Shown in pieces: positions 1-9,876 of a stretch of 64,000 bases of DNA. Numbering within the stretch: position 1 is the first letter of the stretch; each line of letters starts with the position of its first letter. A program made the position numbers and the translations under genes. The notes beneath the pieces are model-generated. The model saw nothing but the letters and a program-made list of their open reading frames with translations, was not told where the DNA came from and made no database searches. This stretch comes from Scheffersomyces stipitis CBS 6054 (taxonomy: Eukaryota; Ascomycota; Pichiomycetes; Serinales; Debaryomycetaceae), in contig NC_009043.1 in the NCBI RefSeq assembly GCF_000209165.1, positions 558,001 through 622,000 on the forward strand, read 5' to 3'.

Positions 1-2067
1 AGCATCCGTTGCGTATGTCTTGCAATTGAGAATTATCGACTACAAAATACTAACCAACTTAGCTGCGATCGATGCAAACTGAAAAAAACCAAGTGTTTGG
101 GAGGATTTCCTTGCACGAAATGTAAACTCTCTAAGGAGGAGTGTGTGATAACTCCCAAGGTTATAGAGGATGTTCTGAAGGATTACAAGTATGTCCATAT
201 CAAAAGCATCGAAGTACAGTGTCGAATATACTAACTTTGAGAATATAGAGAGTTGTACCTTTCAGTGAAAAGCTACAATTGCAAATTGGAGAGAATCGTT
301 CAGTATCTCTTTCCAGATGCAAGTCTTGATATGCTCCGAAACAATATTGACATGTTTGAGAAGAAAATGTGCATAGACAAACTGTTGGTACCACAGAGAA
401 CGAGACTAGAAGGCAAACCAGCTGATGGAGAAACAATAAACAATTTCAGAAGGCTGTTTGTAATGACAACAGATCGAAGTTTCCTTGATTTTATTGAGAA
501 CAATGATCATGTTGTCAAGAATGAGGCTGCCAGAGGGCAAAGCTTGAGGCCATATGTGGCCAATCCTAGAACTATTTCAATGTTGTCTTCAGCTATAAAG
601 GAAGCTCTCGCTATACTACCATCAGATGAAAAGATCACGATGTTTGTCCAGATCTTTCTAAATATCTGTGAAACCAATTATTTCTACGCTATTCATCTGG
701 AAGTGTATGGAAAATTGGTCGATCTCTACGAAGCAAGACGGGTCGGAGACTTGGAATACTTCTATCGAGAATGGCCCTTTTTGGTAATCGTTTTGTCAAT
801 GCTTTCGGTGTCGGCTGGTTTTGATTATATTGGATCCAAATTGCCCATACCTCAAGAAGAATACAGTGTTAATCCCGGATACAATTACTACTTCGCTTCA
901 ATGCCCTTTGTAGGTTTCTTATTAGACAGTAAAGCTATCGAAGGTGCACAAGCTCTTTTGATGTTGGGAGTGTTTTTGACTACAAACAAGAATGAACAAT
1001 TTGGATTGGCTGATGGAGGTTACTCATTCATGGCTTTGGCTTTAGAGATAGCTATTTCCAATAAACTTTATACCAAGGACACATTTAGTCGTCTACCTGA
1101 TTACGAAGCTGAAGCCATGAAGCGCCTTTGGTGGTCATGTTACACTTTAGAGAGAAGACATGGGTTCAATCTTGGAAAACCAGAGTTATTCCGAATCGAA
1201 GACATCACCGTTGGATTACCAGAGTACAGTTTTGAACTAAGGAATAACAGTGGCTCGTCAAACCATCTCAATCAAAGAGTAGTGATTCAGTTAACAATGG
1301 TTTTCATCAAGCTAACTAAACTAGAATACACTAAAACCACCTCAGCTAATAGAGTTGAAATCGATACAAAGATGATCAGAGCACTAGCTGACGATGTGGA
1401 AGAATGCAGAGCAAGCTTCCCAGAATACGCTTTGATAGAAAACCTCGATCCTTCAGCGGACTTATATAGAGGTAACGTCCATCTCCATTTGAACTACTAC
1501 CTTGCAAAGATCTACATCGGAAAGCCGTTTTTGCTTTACAAAGTTGAGAACCAACTGAAAATCCAAGAAAATAGCTACGAGACTGCTATTGTCGATCACT
1601 TGTCTTCTATTTGCATCGATGCTGCTTTCTGCTCTATTGAGCTACTCAGCGTTCTTGAAAAAAACTCTAAATTGGGGCAATTTTCCTTTACCGACCTCAA
1701 CTTTTGTAATATTTCACTTTTTGTCATATTGGTGTATTTGAACATTGACAAATCTGACAATACACTTCTTTTCCTTCTGAAAGGGTTAGGTATTCTTCGA
1801 ACCCTTTCTCGTGGTTCAGCTACAGCAAAGCTGTCATTGAACAAACTTCAAAAATTTATTGACTTAGTCTCTGTAGTTGACACAAAGACTACAGATTCTA
1901 GCCAAGCACCGTATGCTCTTGTAGATCTTGAAGCCGGAGGAATGGGCTTTCCTGAACTTCCTTCAGACATTGATGGTTTTCTCCAGTTGGAGAATTTTGG
2001 GTTCATGGACTTCAACCTATTTGATTCCGGTCTGGTCTTGCAAGATATATCTGACCATATAGTATGA
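1..2067 (+). CDS. Zn(2)Cys(6) fungal transcription factor, 5'-partial, two introns
   Basis: Gal4-type sequence-specific transcription factor; its target genes cannot be told from the sequence. Coding segments in the window are 1-12, 63-188 and 249-2067, giving 651 visible residues; the start codon lies left of the window. Splicing out 13-62 and 189-248 yields a complete zinc cluster starting SVACDRCKLKKTKC, with spacing C-x2-C-x6-C-x5-C-x2-C-x6-C, followed by a short linker (KELYLSVKSYNCKLER). The middle carries the Fungal_trans signature (WWSCYTLERRHGF, near 1130-1165). The C-terminus is rich in acidic and aromatic residues, as in activation regions. Without splicing, the frame is interrupted at 232-234 and the cluster is cut off from the rest. 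The family is certain; the orthologue is not recognised. Confidence 0.9.
13..62 (+). other. Spliceosomal intron 1 of the Zn-cluster gene
   Basis: This 50-nt intron has 5' splice site GTATGT (13-18), a perfect branch site TACTAAC (48-54) and 3' splice site TAG (60-62). Its removal joins ...GCATCCGTTGC to CTGCGATCG and restores the expected ASVACDRC sequence at the start of the zinc cluster. It is near the lower size limit for yeast introns. Confidence 0.88.
189..248 (+). other. Spliceosomal intron 2 of the Zn-cluster gene
   Basis: This 60-nt intron has 5' splice site GTATGT (189-194), branch site TACTAAC (229-235) and 3' splice site TAG (246-248). The branch-site TAA is also an in-frame stop, so the intron must be spliced for the zinc cluster to join the regulatory region. 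Removal gives ...DYK-E-LYLSVKSYN in one frame. Confidence 0.9.
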
Positions 2068-2504
2068 GTGCAGAGCATCGTAGACTTATTCACTTATTGT
2101 ACAAAAAGCTCTATGAAAGGAGAAGTGATACACTCATAAACTTCACCAATAAACGTATTTCTACATTTCTATTAAGACCATTTAAGCTATTCGACAGAAC
2201 TATCAAGAAGTCACTTACGAGACGTTCCGAACAATTCTCGCATTTTACGAGAATCGTAAATGATTGCAAAATCGCATCTGCATGCGCAGAGATGACAAAA
2301 AAAATATTAAGACCGTTTTTTGGAGCAATATGAAAAAGTAAAATGCTTCAATTCACTTTTAGTTTAATTTCCGTCTAATCTAATTCATCACAACCAAATA
2401 CAGTCGTCATAGATGATCGTGATAATATCTCCGTTTCACATTTAAAGACATTCTCCTTTCGCATACAACTTTTGCATGGATATTAAGCACACACAACCGA
2501 CAGA
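2068..2504. other. Intergenic region before SET6
   Basis: No supported gene. A plus-strand open frame at 2064-2333 has no recognisable family and basic, low-information composition; it overlaps the stop of the preceding gene. The stretch probably holds the 3' end of the regulator and the promoter of the SET-domain gene. Confidence 0.6.
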
Positions 2505-3704
2505 ATGGTACCTTCAGAAATCATAGATCCAATGCCCACAAGCTCAGACGAACTTGAAGTACTTACGAATGTGACTTCCGAAGACGTAACTGCATATTTG
2601 AATCAAATATCTCCATATTTCAAAGTAGATAAGACAAAGTATGGAGGCAGAGGGTGTTTTTCATACTCTGAAATACCAGCTGGAACAGTGCTCTTAACTT
2701 GCGAGCAGTCGTTAAGTTCAACCATAGTAAAACCTTTCAGGAAGGAAGCATGTACTTTTTGTTTCTCGTACTACGATGGAAGAATCCTCAAGCTGAAAAT
2801 CCAAAAGAAGTTTGGTAAAGATGTAGTTTCTTTGTTCTTCTGCTCTGAAAAATGCAAGGAACAGTTTTGCAATCAGGACATAGATGATATATACCAGGAT
2901 TCTCTTTTGGAAGTGGAAAAACATTATATCAATGGATTGAATAAACATGAAGAAGAACTCAAAGAACCACCAAAGAATATGGATTTGGACGAAGTCATTA
3001 AGCAGGAGTGGGTAAACGTTTCATTATGGGAAAAGAAAGTTTCATCTACAAAAGCTTCCAAAAGAGCCAATATGATCCCCAGAATATCTGATAGTGAATA
3101 CATAGAAATCAAATATGTCATTGGAGTCCTCTTCAAGTTGTTTTCTAATGAGAAAAACCAGACCACATTGAGTATAAATCAATATTTGCATGAATTGCCA
3201 AGATGTGAAAGAGACCTCTTTGAATTGAATCTTTTCCGCATTTTACAATCAACTGAGTTAGAAAAGGTACACAAGTATCCGTATCTTTTGTATTCCTATA
3301 TCAACATCTATAAATTCATAAAGCTAACTGCTCTACCTCCATTGCAGCCTTTCATCACTTCTGATTTGGTGAGATCTTCCATCGGAAGAAATATTTCCAA
3401 TGCCTTTGGCATTTGGTCCGATTCCAGTTCTTCTGAAGAGGAAAGAGAATACTTTGGATTTGGAGTATACCCATCTGCATCTTATTTCAATCATTCATGT
3501 GGACCCAACGTAGTTAAGAAAAGAATCGAGAACAAATTGACATTCACAACCTTGAGAGATATTTCAGCTGGTGAAGAACTCTGTATCGACTACGGTAATT
3601 ACATCAATGAACCGGTGGAGGTAAGGCAAAAGGAATTGAGTGAATGGTTCTTTAATTGTGGTTGTGACAAATGTGTTGCTGAACTTCAACAATTGTCTTC
3701 ATGA
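2505..3704 (+). CDS. SET6: SET-domain protein, Set6-like
   Basis: A 399-residue SET/MYND-like protein of the Set6 type (S. cerevisiae Set6 is of similar length); a presumed lysine methyltransferase of unknown substrate. A split SET domain begins with GGRGCFSYSEIPAGT (about residues 47-61). A MYND-like Cys cluster follows (CTFCF about 84-88, FFCSEKCKEQFC about 113-124). The catalytic half includes NHSCGPNVV and GEELCIDYGNY (about 329-366), and a post-SET CGCDKC lies at the C-terminus. The ATG at 2505 is the first in frame. The gene converges on DRN1, with about 50 bp between stop codons. Assignment to Set6 rather than Set5 rests on length and on the cysteine-rich insert near the N-terminus. 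Confidence 0.85.
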   Translation: MVPSEIIDPMPTSSDELEVLTNVTSEDVTAYLNQISPYFKVDKTKYGGRGCFSYSEIPAGTVLLTCEQSLSSTIVKPFRKEACTFCFSYYDGRILKLKIQKKFGKDVVSLFFCSEKCKEQFCNQDIDDIYQDSLLEVEKHYINGLNKHEEELKEPPKNMDLDEVIKQEWVNVSLWEKKVSSTKASKRANMIPRISDSEYIEIKYVIGVLFKLFSNEKNQTTLSINQYLHELPRCERDLFELNLFRILQSTELEKVHKYPYLLYSYINIYKFIKLTALPPLQPFITSDLVRSSIGRNISNAFGIWSDSSSSEEEREYFGFGVYPSASYFNHSCGPNVVKKRIENKLTFTTLRDISAGEELCIDYGNYINEPVEVRQKELSEWFFNCGCDKCVAELQQLSS

Positions 3705-3754
3705 ATTCTATAAGCATCTATAATAGTTCTTCAATTTACTACGTAATTCGTTCT

Positions 3755-5293
3755 TCAAAGTGTAAAATCGAAATCATGGTAGAACTTTTTGAATTCTTCA
3801 CAATCCTTCGATTCTTGTAGCATTGGCTGTTGACATTTATCCCAGTACACCCTTTTCGGCAAGTTCAAGAGATGTGCCAACACTCGTCTGGGGAATTGCA
3901 AATCTACTGATTTGGAAGAATCCGTCAAACGTGCAACAAAGTACATTTTATCATTTTCATCCAGATAAACAGTGAACATAATATAATCGTATTCGTTAAT
4001 TGTTTGTATTAAGCCAGGATCCTTTTCATCTTTGTAACTTTTAAACTCGAGTTTATGGTTTCTTTCGTAGCGTTCGTTGTTGGAATGTGCTTTGTTCTCT
4101 AGAGTCTGAGAAAATTTATTTAGAAAGTATTCGGGAATTGGCACAACTTGTACACTGGCATGGACGTTTTCCAATCTATTAATTTCAAAGAAAACAAGAC
4201 GGTAGAAAGGGTTGCTCTTCAAAAATGCCTTAACAAGTGAGTTTTGGTACTGTAATATCTCTTTATAAATTGGCGATTCAATTACATTGGATGTTTTCTC
4301 TCGTATGGATGCAATATGTTCAATGGGTAAGATGATAGCATGGCCAGGGAAGCGCAAATGTTTATTTGGCCGTGTTAATGGTCCCTTAGCAATGGTCATG
4401 TAGGTATGAGATGCAATTGATATGATCATATGAGTCTCTGTGTTTGGGTTTGAGAGACAAAAGAAACATTGATCAGAAGTGACTTTCTTAGCCTTCTTGG
4501 GGACGATATTAGATTGGGTAATTTCTTTAATGTCCGTTTCATCCTCAGCAGGTCTCTTTTTTGACACAAACGGTACATGTACCGTCGTGAAAGGATTTGG
4601 GCCAACCTGTGTCCCAACATTCTGCGGTTGAAGACCCAATCCAAATGCATAGAACCATTTTTCTCCTGAACCTTCTTCTCCCAAACTGATGAAACGCGTA
4701 AATTCACCAGATTCCCACTTGAAAGGCTTGTATTCAAAGAACTTGCCGCGTTCGTTTCCCACAGCAAAATGGTATCTTGGTTTTGTTTCTTTGACAACTT
4801 CATCGATAAACGAGTCTCCTACGAGAAGTAGTTTCTCTTCGGCTGCAATAGCTTTTGGCCAATTGTATGTTACTAGTATATCTATCTTCGATCTGTTCTC
4901 TCTAACCAATAGGAGAGCTTCGGATTTATGGTCATCCAATTCAGCTCTTCCAGCAATCATCATCACTACTACGCCCGATTGTAATTTGAAGATTTTCACT
5001 AACAGTTTCAGCATTGTAAAGTTCGCTTTGATGTCAATTAAATCTGAAGAACCATTTTGCTCATTCTCTTCAATAACAGACTCGTGAAATCCATTTTTAC
5101 CCTCAGTGAAATAAGCAGGGGCATTTAAATCTGTTGCTGGAATTGAAGATGCCAGACTAGGAAGGACATCACCAAGGAGAAGAATGGCCTCAAATGGGCC
5201 GTTTTTCGAGTTCTGAACATTAGCCTTGGCCAAGACCTTGTCAAGATTGACAGGCAGTGGATTCAAAACCAAGAACTTGGATTTGTCAGCCAT
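3755..5293 (-). CDS. DRN1: Lariat debranching-associated CwfJ/Cwf19-family protein
   Basis: A 512-residue protein resembling yeast Drn1 (about 507 residues), a partner of the lariat debranching enzyme Dbr1 and related to Cwf19. It probably acts in the nucleus in turnover of excised intron lariats. The N-terminal half (about 1-250) is a metallophosphatase-like fold as in Dbr1, without an obvious full set of metal ligands. The C-terminal half has the CwfJ domains: FFCLSNPN...H (about 275-290), the HIT-like stretch GHAIILPIEHIAS (about 317-329), then the second CwfJ region ending RVYWDKCQQP. It converges on SET6 and diverges from the kinesin gene across about 280 bp. Confidence 0.88.
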   Translation of the reverse strand: MADKSKFLVLNPLPVNLDKVLAKANVQNSKNGPFEAILLLGDVLPSLASSIPATDLNAPAYFTEGKNGFHESVIEENEQNGSSDLIDIKANFTMLKLLVKIFKLQSGVVVMMIAGRAELDDHKSEALLLVRENRSKIDILVTYNWPKAIAAEEKLLLVGDSFIDEVVKETKPRYHFAVGNERGKFFEYKPFKWESGEFTRFISLGEEGSGEKWFYAFGLGLQPQNVGTQVGPNPFTTVHVPFVSKKRPAEDETDIKEITQSNIVPKKAKKVTSDQCFFCLSNPNTETHMIISIASHTYMTIAKGPLTRPNKHLRFPGHAIILPIEHIASIREKTSNVIESPIYKEILQYQNSLVKAFLKSNPFYRLVFFEINRLENVHASVQVVPIPEYFLNKFSQTLENKAHSNNERYERNHKLEFKSYKDEKDPGLIQTINEYDYIMFTVYLDENDKMYFVARLTDSSKSVDLQFPRRVLAHLLNLPKRVYWDKCQQPMLQESKDCEEFKKFYHDFDFTL

Positions 5294-5570
5294 TTTTTGT
5301 ACCTAAAATTGTTCGTAGCTCAGTATATTTTCGTAGTAAAGCAGAAGTGAAAAGTTACAAGTTACCAGAATCTGAAATCGATGAGATTGAGCTGGGGAAG
5401 CAATTCCGAGGTAATGTATTTTGACGATATTCACGTGATGTAATATATTCCGGTCTTTTTGTTTACTTTTCGGCTCGCAGTACAAATTAGTATTTCTAGA
5501 ACTCACGAATTGTTTTCTTTCTAATTGAACCTCATAATCATTGATTTCCGTTTCGATTTTCCAGACAGTC

Positions 5571-7169
5571 ATGTCAAATTCTAAAGGCACCAATATTAAA
5601 GTTTTGGTTCGTGTGCGGCCGCTTTTGCCGCGTGAAGAAGCCCTAGAAGATGAGTCTTCCAAGCAATGTTTAATCACAATGCCTGTAGAGAGTCCTATGA
5701 CTACGATTCTAAAAGTACCAACCACATCTACTTTCCATTCACAAAAGAATAAACAAAATCGTCCAGGGTCGCCTTCAATTTCAGAAGAAGAATTCAAAAA
5801 GTACACCTTTGACGAGTCGATATGGTCTTTTGACAGACATCAGGATAACTTTGTAGACAACTCTGCCTTCTATGAGAAAACAGGGCCAGATATCATTAAC
5901 CACTTTTTCCAGGGTTACAACGTCTGTCTACTAGCATATGGACAAACGAGTTCAGGTAAAACTCACACGATGATGGGCAATAGAAACGACCCTGGCCTTA
6001 TACCTTTGATCATTAAAGATATTCTTGGTCAAAAAGAGCTATTAATTAACGAGAAAATCAATTGCGAAGTTAAGATTTCGTATATAGAGATTTATAACGA
6101 GCAGGTTAATGATTTGCTTGGATCAGAAGAATCTACCAAATGCCGCGTAAGAGAACATCCCATAACAGGTCCGTATGTGGAAAATGTGAAAGATTTCATT
6201 GTTAATGATTACGACGATTTCAAGAACTTGCTAAACAAGGGCAATTTAAAACGGTCTACTGCCTCAACCTCTATGAATGACAAGAGTTCTAGATCACATG
6301 CAATAATAACATTGACTCTTAAGCAGACCAAGTTTGCTGACGCGGATTCGTCGTTAGATATTGGTGATGCTGATGAGGAAATGGTGTCGAACATTAAATT
6401 AGTAGACTTAGCAGGCTCTGAGCGTTTGGCTAAAACAAAAGTGTATGGACAGCAGGACAGAATAAAGGAAGGAACTTTAATCAACAAGTCTCTAAGTGTA
6501 TTGGGAAGATGTATAAACTTACTCTCTGCCAATTCTTCAAACCCAAATTCCAAACCAGCACTTGTTCCTTACCGAGATTCTATTTTGACATACCTTCTCA
6601 AAGAGAATTTGGCAGGTAATTCGCGTAGTTTTATGATCTTCTGTGTTTCACCTATAGACTTTGAGGAAACGTACCAGACCCTTAATTACGCCACACAAGT
6701 CAAAACCATCAAAACAGCAGCCAGGGCCAACAAAACTAAGTTGTCCACAATTCCTGTGCAATGGGATTTGTTGCGTCAAAGTGATCAGGATGCTATCACT
6801 TCTCTTAAACAAGAGGTCCAAGAATTAACCGACAAATTGAAAAGAATGGAAAGCTCGGAACAGACGCCATCGCTGGCGAGCGATAATTTCAATAAGCTAA
6901 TAAACTACTTGGAAAACGAGACACGCAGACTTAGGTTTGAGAACAAGTATTTGAAAAATCAGTTGAATAAGAAAGATAAGGAAGTCGAAGAGCTCAATAA
7001 ACATGTCAACTACATCGATCACGAATTTGACGAATTTGCCTTTCAGATTCAACAGATCCAAAGTGACAGTGTTAGTCAAGAGAAGAATCATTTACAAGTG
7101 AATTGTCAGACGACGGTCGAAGAGCTTGAGAAAGAACTCGAGATGTTTGACCCCGTTAGGGCATTTTAG
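5571..7169 (+). CDS. Kinesin-3-family motor with short coiled-coil tail
   Basis: Plus-end-type microtubule motor of 532 residues. I chose the ATG at 5571 (MSNSKGTNIKVLVRVRP); the frame is open upstream to a TTG at 5541 but has no ATG there. Motor motifs are complete: P-loop GQTSSGKT (about 125-132), switch I NDKSSRSH (about 235-242) and switch II VDLAGSERL (about 277-285). Class features are kinesin-3 (Unc104/KIF1): FDESIWSF, GYNVCLLAYGQT, and RVREHPITGPYVENV. The tail (about 400-530) is coiled coil and then stops. The FHA and PH domains normal for long kinesin-3 motors are absent, and nothing similar follows in the next 500 bp. S. cerevisiae has no kinesin-3, so no standard symbol is given. 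Confidence 0.9.
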   Translation: MSNSKGTNIKVLVRVRPLLPREEALEDESSKQCLITMPVESPMTTILKVPTTSTFHSQKNKQNRPGSPSISEEEFKKYTFDESIWSFDRHQDNFVDNSAFYEKTGPDIINHFFQGYNVCLLAYGQTSSGKTHTMMGNRNDPGLIPLIIKDILGQKELLINEKINCEVKISYIEIYNEQVNDLLGSEESTKCRVREHPITGPYVENVKDFIVNDYDDFKNLLNKGNLKRSTASTSMNDKSSRSHAIITLTLKQTKFADADSSLDIGDADEEMVSNIKLVDLAGSERLAKTKVYGQQDRIKEGTLINKSLSVLGRCINLLSANSSNPNSKPALVPYRDSILTYLLKENLAGNSRSFMIFCVSPIDFEETYQTLNYATQVKTIKTAARANKTKLSTIPVQWDLLRQSDQDAITSLKQEVQELTDKLKRMESSEQTPSLASDNFNKLINYLENETRRLRFENKYLKNQLNKKDKEVEELNKHVNYIDHEFDEFAFQIQQIQSDSVSQEKNHLQVNCQTTVEELEKELEMFDPVRAF

Positions 7170-7683
7170 AAATATCACAAAGATGAAGATCAATAGGTGT
7201 GAATTGGACGAACTAGTCAGATAACTTGACATCGTCTAGCTTATTCGTGAAGTAACCACTTATATTTCCACATATAATTCACATATCGTCCCAAACACAT
7301 CTAATTGAGAAATGTGGACAGAAAAAAAACTCAAAGTAGTAACAATATTGAATAGTCAAAAATACACAAACCTGTCCTATCTCCTGTTTCTTCTCCACTC
7401 CATATTTTCTTTCCCGAACCTCTCCCTTGTCACCTTACAAACATTCAGCCTAACATATTGGAGGACCCTGGATGTCATACGTTCCTATCAATGTCCTGCA
7501 TGTACACTTTTTTTTTTCCGCGCGCACATAACATACAGCGATAATATGCCTATTCCATTTTGCCCCACTGAAAATCACACACTTGACATTTTTGAACCAC
7601 TGATTCTTTTATCGAGATTTCTGAGTTAAGTTTCTTTCAGAAAGATTTATAGAATCCGTACGACTTTCACAGTTCAGCACAGA
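7170..7683. other. Intergenic region between kinesin and UBX gene
   Basis: No supported gene. A 105-codon open frame at 7312-7629 begins with a lysine-rich tract, has no recognisable domain, and runs through T-rich promoter-like sequence (a T10 run near 7509-7518). This is probably the promoter of the UBX-domain gene. Confidence 0.6.
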
Positions 7684-9384
7684 ATGGATACGATTCCCGT
7701 CTTTGGATCCTCGGTTCAAGAGGCCGTACAGGCCACAGTTCGTCTCGGTAAACCACTCTTTGTCTTCTTATCGGTGAACTCGGAAGAGAATCTGGCTACG
7801 TTCCTCGAGCAGTTCTTCCACAGCCAGGAGGCAATAGATAGCGAAATAGGACAACTTGTCACGGAGTCATTTGTGACATTGAAGCTTGTAGAAGACACGG
7901 TAGAGTTTGGCTATTTCCAGCAGATATTTTCGAACTTGATTGTTCCTAGCTTCTATATTATCCAGAATGGAAAATTGCTAGACGTGATTTCTGGAGAGAC
8001 CACTGAAGCACAATTTGTCGAAAAAGTAACCAATGTAATTATAGCTGAAACAAACCAAATCTCAACAGGTCCAGAAACATCACAAACTGATACAAATGGT
8101 GCAAATGCCGCTAATATTTCTAATTCTTCCATTTCATCGGTTCCTGCTCCTAACACAGCCACACAAATACATTCAGATCCAGTATCAGATACATCTGCAA
8201 CAAATTCGACAGTCGCAAATGTAGATCTGCCAACAGCTTCTTCATCTTCGGATAACCAGAGACATTCTCAAAGCCCGGTTGGACAAGTGGAAACTGTCAA
8301 ATCTACCAAGCCACAATCAGCCCATGACAGAACAGCTTCGGAGTACCATAAACAATATCTAGCTTCTAGAAAGAAGCAGGAAGAAGAGAGACTCAGGCTT
8401 CGAGTACTCCTTCAGGCGGATCAAAAAGAAAGACTCTCGAGACAAAGAGAGATGGACGAAATTCTTCATGGTTCAGAATCAACTTCTCCACAGCCCAAAT
8501 CACAATCTCCAGCACACCCAGCACAACATGATGTGTGTTTTCTCTCAATAAAGCTTTTCGATGGAAGTTCATTGAAGCACGAGTTTCTGTCATCAGATAC
8601 ATTGAATACTGTAAGGGAGTGGTTGGATAAAGAAACAGAAATAATACCTCCCACAGACTCCCTACCATCTTTTGCAAGCTCTTCGTATCCGCAGCCTACA
8701 AATTACGCCTTTCACCGCCCGATATTACCGAGAGAGACTTATACAGATGAGCAAGAGTTCCAGAAGCTTGTTGACCTTGGATTGTGCCCTAGATCTGCAT
8801 TGATCTTGAAGCCTATTTATGACGATAAGTACCTGAGTTCGTATCCTACCAATAAGACTTCAGGAGGTATATTGAGGGGTGTAGGCGGAACTTTAGCCAG
8901 AGTAGGAAGTGCTTTATATTCGTTCTTTGATTATGGGGTAGATGACACTCAGGAACATCAGCATCAAGACTATGATGAACCGGATGGTTCCAGAAGTCCA
9001 CGTGATCCCACCAGTCCTTCCAGACCTTCAGCTACAGCATCTGGTTCGTCTCGTGTAGATTTCCCTGTGAGACCACCATTGTTTTCAATCGACAATAACG
9101 TGCCTTCATCGTCTTCTCTCATCAACATCTCGGAACCTGCGAACAACAATTCGTCTTCTTCTTTACAACAGGAAGGGCCTACGTCGTTCTTCATTGACGA
9201 GTCTAATAATCCTTCAGTATACAACAGTAGAGCCTCAACACCCAAACCGTTAGGATTGTCGCTGATTAGTAGAGTCCAGACTATTCATGATGAGCAAGAT
9301 GATAAGGACAAGAAAGACGTGGATACATATAATGGTAACTCAGTGAACCTTCGTGGAAAGGATGATGAAGATAAGAGAGGTTAA
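7684..9384 (+). CDS. UBX7: UBX-domain Cdc48 adaptor, Ubx7/UBXN4-like
   Basis: A 566-residue adaptor for the AAA-ATPase Cdc48/p97. An N-terminal thioredoxin-like UAS region (about 1-120) begins with VFGSSVQEAVQATVRLGKPL. A Ser/Thr-rich linker follows, then a charged helix (EYHKQYLASRKKQEEERLRL, about 220-240) typical of UBXN4/Ubx7. The UBX domain (about 278-380) contains SIKLFDGSSLKHEF and the loop FHRPILPRETYT before LGLCPRSALILKP. The tail after residue 400 is long and disordered. The order UAS-helix-UBX separates it from Shp1/Ubx1-type cofactors. The choice between Ubx6 and Ubx7, paralogues in S. cerevisiae, is not secure. It presumably recruits Cdc48 to ubiquitylated substrates. Confidence 0.75.
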   Translation: MDTIPVFGSSVQEAVQATVRLGKPLFVFLSVNSEENLATFLEQFFHSQEAIDSEIGQLVTESFVTLKLVEDTVEFGYFQQIFSNLIVPSFYIIQNGKLLDVISGETTEAQFVEKVTNVIIAETNQISTGPETSQTDTNGANAANISNSSISSVPAPNTATQIHSDPVSDTSATNSTVANVDLPTASSSSDNQRHSQSPVGQVETVKSTKPQSAHDRTASEYHKQYLASRKKQEEERLRLRVLLQADQKERLSRQREMDEILHGSESTSPQPKSQSPAHPAQHDVCFLSIKLFDGSSLKHEFLSSDTLNTVREWLDKETEIIPPTDSLPSFASSSYPQPTNYAFHRPILPRETYTDEQEFQKLVDLGLCPRSALILKPIYDDKYLSSYPTNKTSGGILRGVGGTLARVGSALYSFFDYGVDDTQEHQHQDYDEPDGSRSPRDPTSPSRPSATASGSSRVDFPVRPPLFSIDNNVPSSSSLINISEPANNNSSSSLQQEGPTSFFIDESNNPSVYNSRASTPKPLGLSLISRVQTIHDEQDDKDKKDVDTYNGNSVNLRGKDDEDKRG

Positions 9385-9876
9385 TTATGGTGTATGTTCA
9401 TATATATAGTTCTACGATATTCATGTTTTCACATTTACCTCAATGAGAAAATATATATGAGAAGAAACAAAGTTATAGTTGTAATTAAAGTCAGATGAGT
9501 GAAGACCTGGAGTCTGCTGTAGCTATAGGATTGAGCAAAGAAATTATAGGCTGCGAAAAATTACCAACAGAATCAAAGACACCAAAATCAGCAAGAAAAA
9601 CTAGTAGCAAATAAACGATAACACACAAGAGAAATAAGTATAAATATTGCCACATTCACAAAGTGTTCACTTCTTCGTTTACGACAATTTTTCTCCATAC
9701 AAACACTGGCACCAAAATCCAAATCTCATGAAGCCTCTTCTTTATCTCTATCTCCAACTTTTGTCTCTCCTGTACGGCTCAAGTCGCATAGATTAGATTA
9801 TCTGAGAATTTTCACCCAAGGATATCCTTATTTCTTCAAATATGCGATATATTTCCCATTATCTCTAACTCTTCTA
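9385..9876. other. Intergenic region before PTR3
   Basis: No gene is supported. The sequence is AT-rich, with pyrimidine tracts near 9660-9780 of the kind found in yeast promoters just upstream of the PTR3-like ATG. Confidence 0.6.

Noticed and set aside
2064..2333. 89-codon ORF overlapping the stop of the Zn-cluster gene
   Set aside because: No domain, basic low-information sequence, and it lies in a promoter-like region; not listed as a gene.
7312..7629. 105-codon ORF before the UBX gene
   Set aside because: Starts in a lysine run, crosses a T10 tract and has no recognisable family.
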